Shown: positions 37,301 to 45,058 of the stretch, piece by piece
How the letters are laid out: every line of letters starts with the position of its first letter
How positions within the stretch are numbered: position 1 is the first letter of the stretch
From: Dyadobacter bucti
Lineage (GTDB): Bacteria; Bacteroidota; Bacteroidia; Cytophagales; Spirosomataceae
Direction: 5' to 3'
NCBI RefSeq assembly: GCF_005869225.1
Contig: NZ_SWFP01000001.1
Location: 62,001-126,000, forward strand
Length of the DNA stretch: 64,000 nucleotides
Position numbers and translations under genes: made by a program
The notes under the pieces: generated by a model
Told to the model about the DNA's origin: nothing
Seen by the model: only the letters and a program-made list of their open reading frames with translations
The model's database searches: none

Positions 37301-37591
37301 CACTTCCTGTGATTTATACCCGATAAAAGAAAAAACCAGGACGGATTCCGGCTGAAGACTTTTAAGTACATATTTACCGCTACCATCGGATACTGTTCCC
37401 TGCTGGGTACCTTTAATAAGTACACTCACACCCGGAAGAGGCCCACTTCCATCCGCAGAGGTGATTACACCGCGGATATCCGTACTTTGCGCAATAGTTT
37501 TAAAACTACCAGTCCACACCAATAAGGCCAGCATGAGCATCATGCAACCTGACCACCGGACTCTAAACGAATTGGATAAATGTTGCCCCAT
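34310..37591 (-). CDS. SusC/RagA-type TonB-dependent transporter, second pair
   Basis: Starting at ATG 37591 (MGQHLSNSF) gives 1093 residues with a usable signal peptide (hydrophobic MMLMLALLVWTG); a longer frame from 37675 adds 28 unconvincing residues. The carboxypeptidase-D-like domain (about 40-120), a plug beginning NLQEIVVVGYGAQKK and the SusC signature SISVLKDASSAAIYGARAAYG follow, then a barrel ending in FSFGLELQF. The partner susD starts 18 bases after its stop. It is divergent from the TetR gene at 37810, with two palindromes between. Ligand unknown; the downstream phosphodiesterase hints at a phosphorylated compound. Confidence 0.95.
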   Translation of the reverse strand: MGQHLSNSFRVRWSGCMMLMLALLVWTGSFKTIAQSTDIRGVITSADGSGPLPGVSVLIKGTQQGTVSDGSGKYVLKSLQPESVLVFSFIGYKSQEVAVGKSSVIDVVLELDAANLQEIVVVGYGAQKKENLSGAVDVVDSKMLEARPIQNVAQGLQGAVPNLNIDFVSGEPGQAPKINIRGFTSINGGNPLILVDNVPMDAAELSYIAPSDIKSISVLKDASSAAIYGARAAYGVILITTKTGTGEKLSINYSNNFSWGKPTVLPDKITDPYIYMRLLETSTDNTPWDNINYTDSQYAWAKERSDNPSGTDPIRLNPVDNSLYEYMGNRDWTKYFLDNFTLSQRHNISLSGKSGNTSYYLSGAYDSQNGALKIAEDKFDRYTTRGKVNFKPFKWLSVGNNTSIALTERAKPYQLSIADLYNLSPTSVDRNPDGTWANTDVGRVGARLTDGGRDNQKSNMLQTTFNAELSFFEDALKFNSDFTTRRENINRTQNQSRYRIGYGPSDIREEGNNIAYRRSDNISYTVFNAYTTFHKQLGFHNITAIAGYNQELNRADMFTAQKAGVISPSLPSIGLATGEALVGEQIREWAIRGAFYRLNYIYNDKYIVEFNGRYDGSSKFPKNKRFGFFPSASAAWKVDGEEFWKPVARVINHFKIRGSYGLLGNQFVDEYGYIATMPTERGPNIIDGNVPQIVKSAPLVSPNYTWEKVLSSNIGADLGFFQHKITASFDWYNRRTEGMLTQGRDLPDVLGAAEPRENAANLKTNGWELSVGYDDDFNVGGKSLRFNSKFTLGDSRSFITGFDNPNRTLTQYYKGMELGDIWGLKSDGFFQTQDEISKLDQSQIIPWGALSIVPGWPKYQDLDGNGIIEKGSTVDAPKDLSRIGNLTPRLRFGLNLGAEWNGFDFRAFFQGIGKMDYYPLNYLYWGFYQQPYAGGYAHLLDFYRGAPDSDVRRAQHSQSYIDAGLADANTDANFPVLQSWLADRNLGERIDQAQGLAIPQTKYMLSGAYIRLKNLTIGYTLPSSILEKIKVSRLRIYASGENITEWSKVKKYFDPESITDNVDKVDPSKETSSGWGYAYPFQRKFSFGLELQF

Positions 37592-37714
37592 AAAAAATGA
37601 TTTTAGTAAAAAATGGAGAATTACGGTTGTTTCCCTGTTGTTAAAATTTTCACAAAGTTGCAGATTGGATGTCACATACAGTTTATGCTAATGTTAAGAA
37701 ATAAATAATATTTT

Positions 37715-37730
37715 GATTGAACGTTCATTC
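37715..37730. promoter_or_regulatory. TetR-type operator (near-perfect 16-base palindrome)
   Basis: GATTGAACGTTCATTC is symmetric around ACGT except for one base pair, and TGAACGTTCA within it is perfect. TGAATGAACGTTCATTCA-like sites are classic TetR/AcrR operators. It sits in the divergent gap between susC (37591) and the tetR gene (37810). Confidence 0.6.
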
Positions 37731-37746
37731 AATTAAAATCCTTTAA

Positions 37747-37761
37747 AGTAGATTATCTACT
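37747..37761. promoter_or_regulatory. Second palindrome in the susC/tetR gap
   Basis: AGTAGAT-T-ATCTACT is a perfect inverted repeat with a single central base, 49 bases before the tetR ATG. Its sequence differs from the TetR-like site at 37715, so it may bind a different regulator or be the susC-side control site. Confidence 0.45.
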
Positions 37762-37809
37762 CAAATCATTTTCTTAAGTAATATCGCATTTTAAACCTCA
37801 GCAAAACGC

Positions 37810-38421
37810 ATGGGAAGAAGAAGCCTTAAAGCTACACGCCAGCAGGAAATTATCGTTGCCTTTTACAAACTTGCCAAAAAAGAGGGGCTGGAAAACACCT
37901 CGATCGCCAAGATCGCCAAAGCCATGGATGTGAACCCAAGCCTGATCATCCATTATTTCCAGACAAAAGAAGAGCTGATATACGCGCTGATCGATTTTAT
38001 CCTTGATAAATACACGCCCATTTTCCACGTTCCGAACAAGGCCTCGAAAACGCCTAAAACGATCCTAATGGAAGTGATCGACAATCTCTTTTCAAAAAAA
38101 TGGAACACGCTGTTCGACGACAGCCTTTTTTACGGCTGCTATGCGCTGTCGTTCCGCGAAAACAAGATAAAAGCCCGCTATAAAGCACTGCTGGACGGTT
38201 TGCGAAGCAAGTTGGCAGAGCTAATCGAAGACTGCATCAGTGACGGGAGCCTGGCCACCGACAATGCGCTGGAAGCCGCCGACCTGATATTCATTATCCT
38301 TGACGGCGCCTATTTTTACATGAGCCTTGTGAAAGACCCTAAACTTCTGAATGAAAAGCTATCTTTATACAAACAAAAAGCCCTGACGGTACTTTATAAC
38401 CATACCGAAATCCCGGCTTAA
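37810..38421 (+). CDS. TetR/AcrR-family transcriptional regulator
   Basis: The 203-residue protein has an N-terminal TetR helix-turn-helix (about 10-60): SIAKIAKAMDVNPSLIIHYF followed by QTKEELIYALIDFIL. The C-terminal half is the variable ligand-binding and dimer domain. A TetR-like palindrome lies 80 bases before its start, consistent with self-repression. The SMR efflux gene follows 32 bases after its stop, the usual TetR-efflux arrangement. It may also control the divergent susC. Confidence 0.92.
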   Translation: MGRRSLKATRQQEIIVAFYKLAKKEGLENTSIAKIAKAMDVNPSLIIHYFQTKEELIYALIDFILDKYTPIFHVPNKASKTPKTILMEVIDNLFSKKWNTLFDDSLFYGCYALSFRENKIKARYKALLDGLRSKLAELIEDCISDGSLATDNALEAADLIFIILDGAYFYMSLVKDPKLLNEKLSLYKQKALTVLYNHTEIPA

Positions 38422-38453
38422 CGCACTCGGTTTCCCTCTAAATATACCCCCCC

Positions 38454-38786
38454 ATGAAAAACTGGATCTTCCTACTGATCGCGATTGTCTCCGAAACGAT
38501 TGCAACCTCGGCATTAAAATCATCCGAAGGCTTCTCCAAGGTACTTCCCGGCATCGTTGTCGTCGCAGGGTATGCTGTGGCTTTTTATTTTCTCAGTCTG
38601 ACGCTGAAAACCATTCCGGTAGGCATTGCCTATGCAATATGGTCGGGTGTGGGAATTGTGCTGATCACCATGGTCGGAATTATCATTTACAAACAAATCC
38701 CTGATCTACCTGGCATTATCGGCATACTCCTGATCATTTCCGGTGTGATTGTCATCAATGTTTTTTCTAAAATAAGCGCGCATTAA
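38454..38786 (+). CDS. SMR-family small multidrug efflux protein (EmrE-like)
   Basis: The 110-residue protein is the standard SMR length with four transmembrane helices (about 3-22, 32-52, 58-78 and 85-105). The essential membrane Glu is at residue 14 ([17 protein letters not shown]), exactly as in EmrE, and the helix 3-4 region carries [12 protein letters not shown]. It should export cationic hydrophobic compounds in exchange for protons as an antiparallel dimer. A strong terminator follows. Confidence 0.93.
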   Translation: MKNWIFLLIAIVSETIATSALKSSEGFSKVLPGIVVVAGYAVAFYFLSLTLKTIPVGIAYAIWSGVGIVLITMVGIIIYKQIPDLPGIIGILLIISGVIVINVFSKISAH

Positions 38787-38828
38787 ACGGCTATCACCCG
38801 GACGTATTTGAAAACAACGCCGAACTTC

Positions 38829-38872
38829 TACCAAAAAGCCTTCCGAGCAAGCGTTCGGAAGGCTTTTTGGTA
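38829..38872. terminator. Bidirectional terminator between SMR and Kelch/malectin genes
   Basis: An 18-base-pair perfect stem (38829-38846 with 38855-38872) with an 8-base loop contains AAAAAGCC on one arm and GGCTTTTT on the other, giving T-rich ends on both strands. It serves the SMR gene on the forward strand and the giant gene ending at 38888 on the reverse strand. Confidence 0.9.
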
Positions 38873-38887
38873 ATTTTACAATATCCA

Positions 38888-41800
38888 CTATTCTGCGATC
38901 AGTACCTTAACGGTTTCCGTGGCAGCATCTGACTGTATTCTCACCAGGTAAATTCCTTTGTCCAAAGAGACGTTCGACAGATCTACTTCCGTTTCTGCTC
39001 CCGCTTGCTTGATCTGGGGTATGTTCAGACGGTGTACCCGCCCGGCCCCGCCGATCAAAGACAATGAAACGTGACCTTTGTGCTGCTCCGACAATACAAG
39101 AGAGAAGCGTTTCTGGATCGGATTCGGATAAATTACCGATTTCACAGTTTCGGTTTTTACAACAGCTTCCGGGATCTCCCCTCCAAACCGGGAGTTTCGG
39201 TTCGCATCCGCTGTCTCGATGACCAGCCGGGGCGGGTTTTCACCATTTTCCCTGCTATTGAAAGCCAGAAGCGTGTTCTGGTTTCCGGCATTTCTGATCA
39301 GCAGGCTAACCGTTTTATCCCCGGACCACTGCTGAACAACGTAGTCGGTCACATCCAGCTCGTAATACGCTTCATTACTAACTGTTACCGTACTCAATGC
39401 TGTTGACAAGCCAGCCGGGGCATTATTCCAGTTGATCCCGTTTTCAGTCCAGGAATCATTGTTAACACCGTAAGCGGACATGTCGATTCCAGTCGTGTTT
39501 TCGGTGTTGTACCCATACAACCGCAGTTTCGCAGAACCGATTTCACCGATACCGTCCAAAGAAAATTTCAAATAGGCGTTACGGCTGAAACCACTTGTGC
39601 TACTTGCTTTAAAATCCAGAGACTCTCCATTCCCGAAGTTGGAAGAAGCATAATTTCCGTCTCTCACCGAGGCGTCGGCTATGGGACTTAACTCCGGCTC
39701 GCTCACCGGCCCATCATCCGGAATAACCTCAATTGCCGACACTTTCGGCAAATTGGCTGATCCGCTCAGGAAATCAATGTTAAGCACACCGTCGGTCACT
39801 GTTACTTCAAAAACCTCCTGAATAGCACGCATTGCGCCACCGGCTTCTGCATAAATATCATATTCTGTCAGTTTTCGGCTGTTTTCGATATCCACATGGA
39901 ACAATCTCTTTCCAGCTCCTCCGGCACCTTTTCCGGGAGCACCAAAATAAATTTCAGCAAAATGCAGAACAACCGTCATTCTGCCGTTCTGCACCGGGAT
40001 ATTGTAATCGAATGCAGCAGATGAACGTTCGGTAAGATAAAGGGCATCGTCGGTAGTGTAGAGTATATCCCCTCCTGAAATAGATGAGGTACGGTCTGTA
40101 CCACCGTAATATTGGTCAGCGGAAAAAACCCCTTCCGAAGTATTCACAGACGCCCCGCCGGAGTTGATACGGATTGACGTGACAACCGGTACACTCGCTA
40201 CCAACACGGTGATCTGCTCTTGATCAGACATGGCCGGAGTGCCATTGTCGGTCACTTTCACGGTAAATGTATAAGTTCCGGCGGTGGCAGGCGTCCAGGT
40301 AAAAACACCAGTCGAAGGATTAATAACTGCTCCGGATGGCGCACCCACCAGCGAGTATACTTTTGTCTGGCCCTGATTCACGTCCGTAGCCGTCGCAGTG
40401 AAGTTAAGTACCTGCCCTGCCGTTACAGATTTGTTGCCGATCGCCGCCAGTTCCGGCGCGTTATTTTCGGTATTGTTAACAACAGAAATCACCTCAATAG
40501 CCGAAACTTTAGGCATATTGACAGACCCGCTCGAAAAGTCGATGTTGAGGACACCGTCTTTTACTTCCACATCAAAAGTCTCTTGAACAGCGCGAAGCGC
40601 TCCTCCTGCTTTTGCATAAATATCATAGTCCGTCAATTTACGGCTGCCCTCGATATCAACATTGAACAAGCGCTTCCCGGCGCCTCCGGGACCTTTTCCA
40701 GGCACTCCGTACCAGATCTCGGCGAAATGCAGAATTACACTTTTCAAGCCGTTCTGAACCGGAATATTGTAATCAAAAGCAGCCGAGGAACGTTCGGTGA
40801 GATAAATCGCCTCGTCGGCAGTGTTCTGGATATCGCCGCTGCCGAGCGAAGATGTCCTGTCGATACCACCATAGTACTGGTCCGCAGAGAATTGCTTTGA
40901 GGCGGAGACCGTCACTGCGGGCCCGCCGGAATTGATCCGTATTGCAGAAGTTGCGGTACCATTCCCGGTGACCTGCAGATTAACGCAAAACGAAGCGGTT
41001 GTAGCCGGCGTCGCACCTGTTGCCGTAATGGTACCGGTGTAACTTCCGGCAGCCAGCCCTCCCGCATTGATTGTGACTTCCACATTAATGCCATTCTGGG
41101 TAGCCGTTCCGGACGCATTTTTGGTGACCGTGAGCCAGGTCGCATTGGATTTCAGCGTATACGGGGATGTGTCCTCAATATTGTAGATCAGATTGCCGGC
41201 GGTAGCCGAAGTACCAGACTGGACGGTTTTCGACAAACAGGAATACATAAACCCGAGCTTTCTGGTGCTCGTTCTGGTAACGTTGGCAGTATATGTTTCG
41301 GTACGTTCATTGCCATAGTTGTCCAGTGCTCCATTGGTGATCAGGAACGAACTTCCCACCAGCTTGGCAGAGAGCCCCAGGAAACTCCCCGGCAATTTGT
41401 AAGAAGAAAGATAAGTCCACGCCCCCAGCCCATTGTTCGATTCAGGTGTAAACTGATACACCGTGCTCTGGGTTTTGTTGTTGACACCCTGCCCGGCAGC
41501 CAGAAATATTTTCCCGTCCACTGCGAACGTAGAAGCCTCAGCATGGGAACGAGGACTGATAATGTCTGTGAGCCGTGTCCACTTGTCTGTCGCCGGGTCG
41601 TATACGTGGCATATCGGCTGGTCGAGGGCAAGGCAATCGTGTTTAAACTGGCCCCCCAGCGCATATATTTTACCTCCCAAAACAACATAGCTGATGTGGT
41701 TACGGGGCATTGGCATCGGTGCCAGCTTATTCTCCCAGGTTGTATTTTGCGGGTCGGCCAGGTACTTGTCTACGTCAAGGGTTAAGTGCAATGTGGCCTG

Positions 41801-42343
41801 ATCTTCACATATGACCGGCCCAAATCCGCCAAAAACGTGGATTGTCCGCCCAATCAGCGCATAACCGCCGCCACCGATTGGAAACGGCTTTTTGGTCGCC
41901 GGATCGATCAGTTCCGGGCCGTTGGACCAGGTGTTCGTCGTGATATTGTAAATGATGACCTGGCTGGCTACCGGACCGTAAGCGTCCACCAGCCTTCCTC
42001 CGATATTCCATACGTTGTCGTCAACGAGTACTACACCCTGGTGCGTTGTTTCCTTACCCGCAGGAAATGAAGCAATCGCGCTCCATTTGTCCGCCGCAAT
42101 ATCATAAACTTCGTTGGTATGCTCGATGTGGGGATTATCTCCGAAACCGCCGAAGACATACATTTTATTTTTGTAGATCACATTGTTCGACTCAGCACGT
42201 TTGCTGATCTCATCGGCTTTTCTCGTCCATTGCCCGTAGGAATCATTTGCAATAAACTGTAAAGTAAAAATCAATCCGATATAAAAAATTTTGAAACGAT
42301 TGGTTACGAAAATTCGCAAAATGACCTGATAGAAGTCGTCCAT
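38888..42343 (-). CDS. T9SS-secreted Kelch, malectin (x2), DNRLRE multidomain protein
   Basis: The 1151-residue protein starts with a signal (hydrophobic FKIFYIGLIFTLQFIAN). Kelch repeats follow (about 45-340; KMYVFGGFGDNP, GGKIYALGGQFKHD), then a BACON-like Ig domain (about 380-460), a malectin domain (about 468-620), a cadherin-like Ig domain with INPSTGVFTWTPATAGTYTF, a second malectin domain (about 725-875), a DNRLRE domain (DASVRDGNYASSNFG to about 1040) and a type IX sorting domain (VIYPNPIQKRF to the end). The two malectin copies are nearly identical in parts, indicating internal duplication. The protein should be surface-attached or released and bind carbohydrate; no catalytic site is recognised. 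Confidence 0.87.
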   Translation of the reverse strand: MDDFYQVILRIFVTNRFKIFYIGLIFTLQFIANDSYGQWTRKADEISKRAESNNVIYKNKMYVFGGFGDNPHIEHTNEVYDIAADKWSAIASFPAGKETTHQGVVLVDDNVWNIGGRLVDAYGPVASQVIIYNITTNTWSNGPELIDPATKKPFPIGGGGYALIGRTIHVFGGFGPVICEDQATLHLTLDVDKYLADPQNTTWENKLAPMPMPRNHISYVVLGGKIYALGGQFKHDCLALDQPICHVYDPATDKWTRLTDIISPRSHAEASTFAVDGKIFLAAGQGVNNKTQSTVYQFTPESNNGLGAWTYLSSYKLPGSFLGLSAKLVGSSFLITNGALDNYGNERTETYTANVTRTSTRKLGFMYSCLSKTVQSGTSATAGNLIYNIEDTSPYTLKSNATWLTVTKNASGTATQNGINVEVTINAGGLAAGSYTGTITATGATPATTASFCVNLQVTGNGTATSAIRINSGGPAVTVSASKQFSADQYYGGIDRTSSLGSGDIQNTADEAIYLTERSSAAFDYNIPVQNGLKSVILHFAEIWYGVPGKGPGGAGKRLFNVDIEGSRKLTDYDIYAKAGGALRAVQETFDVEVKDGVLNIDFSSGSVNMPKVSAIEVISVVNNTENNAPELAAIGNKSVTAGQVLNFTATATDVNQGQTKVYSLVGAPSGAVINPSTGVFTWTPATAGTYTFTVKVTDNGTPAMSDQEQITVLVASVPVVTSIRINSGGASVNTSEGVFSADQYYGGTDRTSSISGGDILYTTDDALYLTERSSAAFDYNIPVQNGRMTVVLHFAEIYFGAPGKGAGGAGKRLFHVDIENSRKLTEYDIYAEAGGAMRAIQEVFEVTVTDGVLNIDFLSGSANLPKVSAIEVIPDDGPVSEPELSPIADASVRDGNYASSNFGNGESLDFKASSTSGFSRNAYLKFSLDGIGEIGSAKLRLYGYNTENTTGIDMSAYGVNNDSWTENGINWNNAPAGLSTALSTVTVSNEAYYELDVTDYVVQQWSGDKTVSLLIRNAGNQNTLLAFNSRENGENPPRLVIETADANRNSRFGGEIPEAVVKTETVKSVIYPNPIQKRFSLVLSEQHKGHVSLSLIGGAGRVHRLNIPQIKQAGAETEVDLSNVSLDKGIYLVRIQSDAATETVKVLIAE

Positions 42344-43084
42344 AGTAGAGAGTATTTATTAAACTGATAGGAATGGGATATTTCGGTATTCATCGGATAC
42401 AGCGTTACCACTGTCAGGAGACAGATTTGCATTATTGCCATTGAGAGCTCTGCAATCGTCACGAGTAATTGTTACCGGTGCTAACGCTTAGTCGGTGGTA
42501 TAACATAAAGAATCTGAGAAGAAAACAATAACACAACGAGTTACTCTGAAGCCTCGTTGAACAACTTTCATAACACAAGAAAATACAGCGTTCTTTTTAC
42601 CTGTTAAACTTACTAACCGGTCTGCTTCTGGTTATAGAAAAACACTAATTTTTCCGGGTTGAATACTACAACAAACATAAGCTGCCAGCATTAAAAACAG
42701 ATTAAAAAGACGGTCATTTCAGAAATAAAAGCCTCTTTTTCTCACTTTTCTTCCCTCCTGAGGCTTGTCACCTGCTGTTATTTAGACAAACATTAAACAT
42801 GAATCCTTATGGATTGAAATTATTGGGGCAATCCCCCGGAAGTAAGGGGTAACACTGTAAAAAACGGGGGTTTTGAAAATGCGTTTTTCGTCAATTAATT
42901 CGACAAATTAGTATAACAACCAAATAAGGGAAATGCTATTTCATACCCCGCTTCCCACCTCCGCGCACGGCCCGTAAAAACGTTTAAGCTTACGCGTATT
43001 CAAGACTTCAGATCAAGTGAAACAACCTGCTAAAAAATGACCGGACGTAAAAATGTATCATTTTTCCCGACTTCTGTATTAACC
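42344..43084. other. 741-base non-coding gap
   Basis: No gene is evident. The only promoter-like hit for the reverse-strand gene at 42343 is TATGTTTG on the reverse strand at 42679-42672, a full -7 match but without a convincing -33. A CCCCCG...CGGGGGTTTT pairing near 42833-42880 has a long loop and is not convincing as a terminator. The rest is AT-rich with no repeats found. Confidence 0.4.
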
Positions 43085-43111
43085 CCGGCGAACGCCGGCA
43101 GGATAGCTTTG
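43085..43111 (+). promoter_or_regulatory. Promoter of the SDR gene with a palindrome in its spacer
   Basis: TAGCTTTG at 43104-43111 matches the -7 element TAnnTTTG, 28 bases before the ATG at 43140. Just before it, CCGGCG-AA-CGCCGG (43085-43098) is a perfect inverted repeat lying where the spacer between -33 and -7 would be, a good place for a repressor. No clear TTG was found for the -33 element. Confidence 0.45.
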
Positions 43112-43139
43112 CATCATCATTCATTCAAACAAAATCGTG

Positions 43140-43958
43140 ATGAAAAAGACAGTTTTTATTACCGGTGCTTCAAGAGGATTTGGAAAAATATGGGCAGAAG
43201 CCTTTTTAAAACGAGGCGATAACGTAGTCGCAACCGCCAGGGATATCCGTTCACTTGAAAGTCTTCAACAGGAATTCGGAGATGCAGTTCTGCCCCTGAA
43301 GCTGGATGTTACCGACAGGCAGGAAAGTTTTGCGGCAATTCAAAAAGCGAAGGATTATTTCGGGCAGATTGATGTTGTGATCAATAATGCCGGTTACGGA
43401 CTTTTCGGCGCTATTGAAGAAGCAACGGAACAAGAAGCCCGCGACCAGATTGAAGCGAACGTTTTCGGGCTTTTGTGGGTAACACAGGCAGCATTGCCGA
43501 TCATGAGGGCACAAGGCCATGGACATATCATCCAGCTTTCGAGCGTATTGGGGGTTGCAACATTACCCGTACTGGGCTTATACAATGCTTCGAAATTTGC
43601 GGTGGAGGGATTAAGTGAAACACTGGCAAAAGAGGTCGGGGAATTCGGGATCCATGTAACCCTGGTCGAACCCAACGGATTCTCAACTGACTGGGCTGGT
43701 CCTTCGGCTATACATTCGGCTCGCATTGAGGCTTATGACGATGTGAAAGCGGCTTTTCAGGCCGGATTGACCGAGGATAGTTTTGGAATTCCGGAAGCCA
43801 CGGCCGGCGCGATCCTGAAACTGGTGGATTCGGAAAATCCTCCGCTCAGGCTTTTCCTTGGTAAAGTTGCATTGCCCTGGGTCCAGCAAGTGTACGCCAG
43901 CCGTTTATCTACCTGGGAGGAATGGGCAGATGTAGCGGCGGAAGCCCACGGCAAATAA
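43140..43958 (+). CDS. SDR-family oxidoreductase
   Basis: The 272-residue classical SDR has TGASRGFG (about residues 8-15) for the cofactor, NNAGYG near 83-88, catalytic Ser in IIQLSSVLG, and YNASK with the Tyr and Lys. ATG 43140 is preferred over the adjacent GTG 43137. The C-terminal 60 residues follow the pattern of retinol-dehydrogenase-like SDRs of unknown substrate. An AraC-family gene follows 61 bases downstream, and AraC-SDR neighbours are common in Bacteroidota, so the regulator may control this enzyme. Confidence 0.9.
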   Translation: MKKTVFITGASRGFGKIWAEAFLKRGDNVVATARDIRSLESLQQEFGDAVLPLKLDVTDRQESFAAIQKAKDYFGQIDVVINNAGYGLFGAIEEATEQEARDQIEANVFGLLWVTQAALPIMRAQGHGHIIQLSSVLGVATLPVLGLYNASKFAVEGLSETLAKEVGEFGIHVTLVEPNGFSTDWAGPSAIHSARIEAYDDVKAAFQAGLTEDSFGIPEATAGAILKLVDSENPPLRLFLGKVALPWVQQVYASRLSTWEEWADVAAEAHGK

Positions 43959-43968
43959 AAATAAACCC

Positions 43969-44003
43969 GCAGCACCCGTTCCCACCAGTGAAACGGGTGC
44001 TGC
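43969..44003 (+). terminator. 12-base-pair hairpin between SDR and AraC genes
   Basis: GCAGCACCCGTT (43969-43980) pairs perfectly with AACGGGTGCTGC (43992-44003) over an 11-base loop. There is no T-run on the forward strand, so it could be a weak terminator or attenuator reducing transcription into the AraC gene. Confidence 0.5.
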
Positions 44004-44019
44004 CCATCGAAAACTGACT

Positions 44020-44910
44020 ATGCTGCACTTTCAAAGTTTAAACGAGATGCACCGGGCCAATGGTTATCCTGCCCCGGAAAACCCTATGCTGAGCCTGCTG
44101 AGATGCAACCAGAGCTGCCCGTCGGGGGACCGCGAATTCAGTAGTGATTTTTATATGATCTCTATGAAAAAGATGAAGTCGGGCACGATTACCTATGGAA
44201 AGACAAAGTACGATCACGACAGCGGGTCCATGTTTTTTTCAAAACCGAGGCAAGTCCTTGAAATGCGGAACATCGAGCTAGAAGAGGACGGATTTTCGAT
44301 CTATTTTCATGAAGACTACCTCAGCGGACATGCTTTGCATAACGAAATCAAAAAGTACCATTACTTTGACTATGAGGCAAATGAAGCGCTGCACCTCTCT
44401 CCCAAAGAAGAGGAGACGATATGGGAATTGTACAGAAAAATAGAAACAGAATATTACAACAACCCCGACGAGTACAGCAAAGGCATCATATTAGGGCATA
44501 TCGATTCCATTTTACAATATTCCCAAAGGTTCTACAAACGTCAGTTTATCAACCGGACGGAGGTATCGGGAAGGATTATCACCCGGTTTAATGAAAAGCT
44601 CACAGCCTACCTGGAAACCGGGTTACTGATTGAACAAGGGCTTCCTACCGTCAAATTTATGGCGTCCGAGCTTAATTTATCTCCGCGATACCTGAGCGAT
44701 CTTCTGAAACAGGAAACTGGCAAAACTGCGATGGAACTGATCCATATTTTGTTGATATCAGAAGCTAAAAACCTTCTCAAGGGAGAAGACCAAACGGTAG
44801 CCGAGATCGCTTACTCCCTGGGATTTGAAAACCTGCCGTATTTTTCGAGGTTATTTAAAAAAGAGGTCGGCCTGAGCCCGAATCAATTTAAAAAACAACT
44901 TCTGAACTGA
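44020..44910 (+). CDS. AraC-family transcriptional regulator
   Basis: The 296-residue protein has an N-terminal cupin-like sensing region (about 20-160) and two HTH motifs in the C-terminal 100 residues: PTVKFMASELNLSPRYLSDL and TVAEIAYSLGFENLPYFSRL, the latter followed by FKKEVGLSPNQFKKQL. It probably activates or represses the SDR gene just upstream; the effector is unknown. Confidence 0.93.
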   Translation: MLHFQSLNEMHRANGYPAPENPMLSLLRCNQSCPSGDREFSSDFYMISMKKMKSGTITYGKTKYDHDSGSMFFSKPRQVLEMRNIELEEDGFSIYFHEDYLSGHALHNEIKKYHYFDYEANEALHLSPKEEETIWELYRKIETEYYNNPDEYSKGIILGHIDSILQYSQRFYKRQFINRTEVSGRIITRFNEKLTAYLETGLLIEQGLPTVKFMASELNLSPRYLSDLLKQETGKTAMELIHILLISEAKNLLKGEDQTVAEIAYSLGFENLPYFSRLFKKEVGLSPNQFKKQLLN

Positions 44911-45058
44911 TCACCCCCCCCCTTTTTCCCCACAAACAGGAAAACTGTATTTAGACAGGATCTGCTGAAAGTTTTAGATGAAAATTACGTCCAGGTTCGA
45001 AAGTTGATTACTTTTAGTAAAATGGATACGTAAATATTTGTCTGTAAAAATTTCATAT

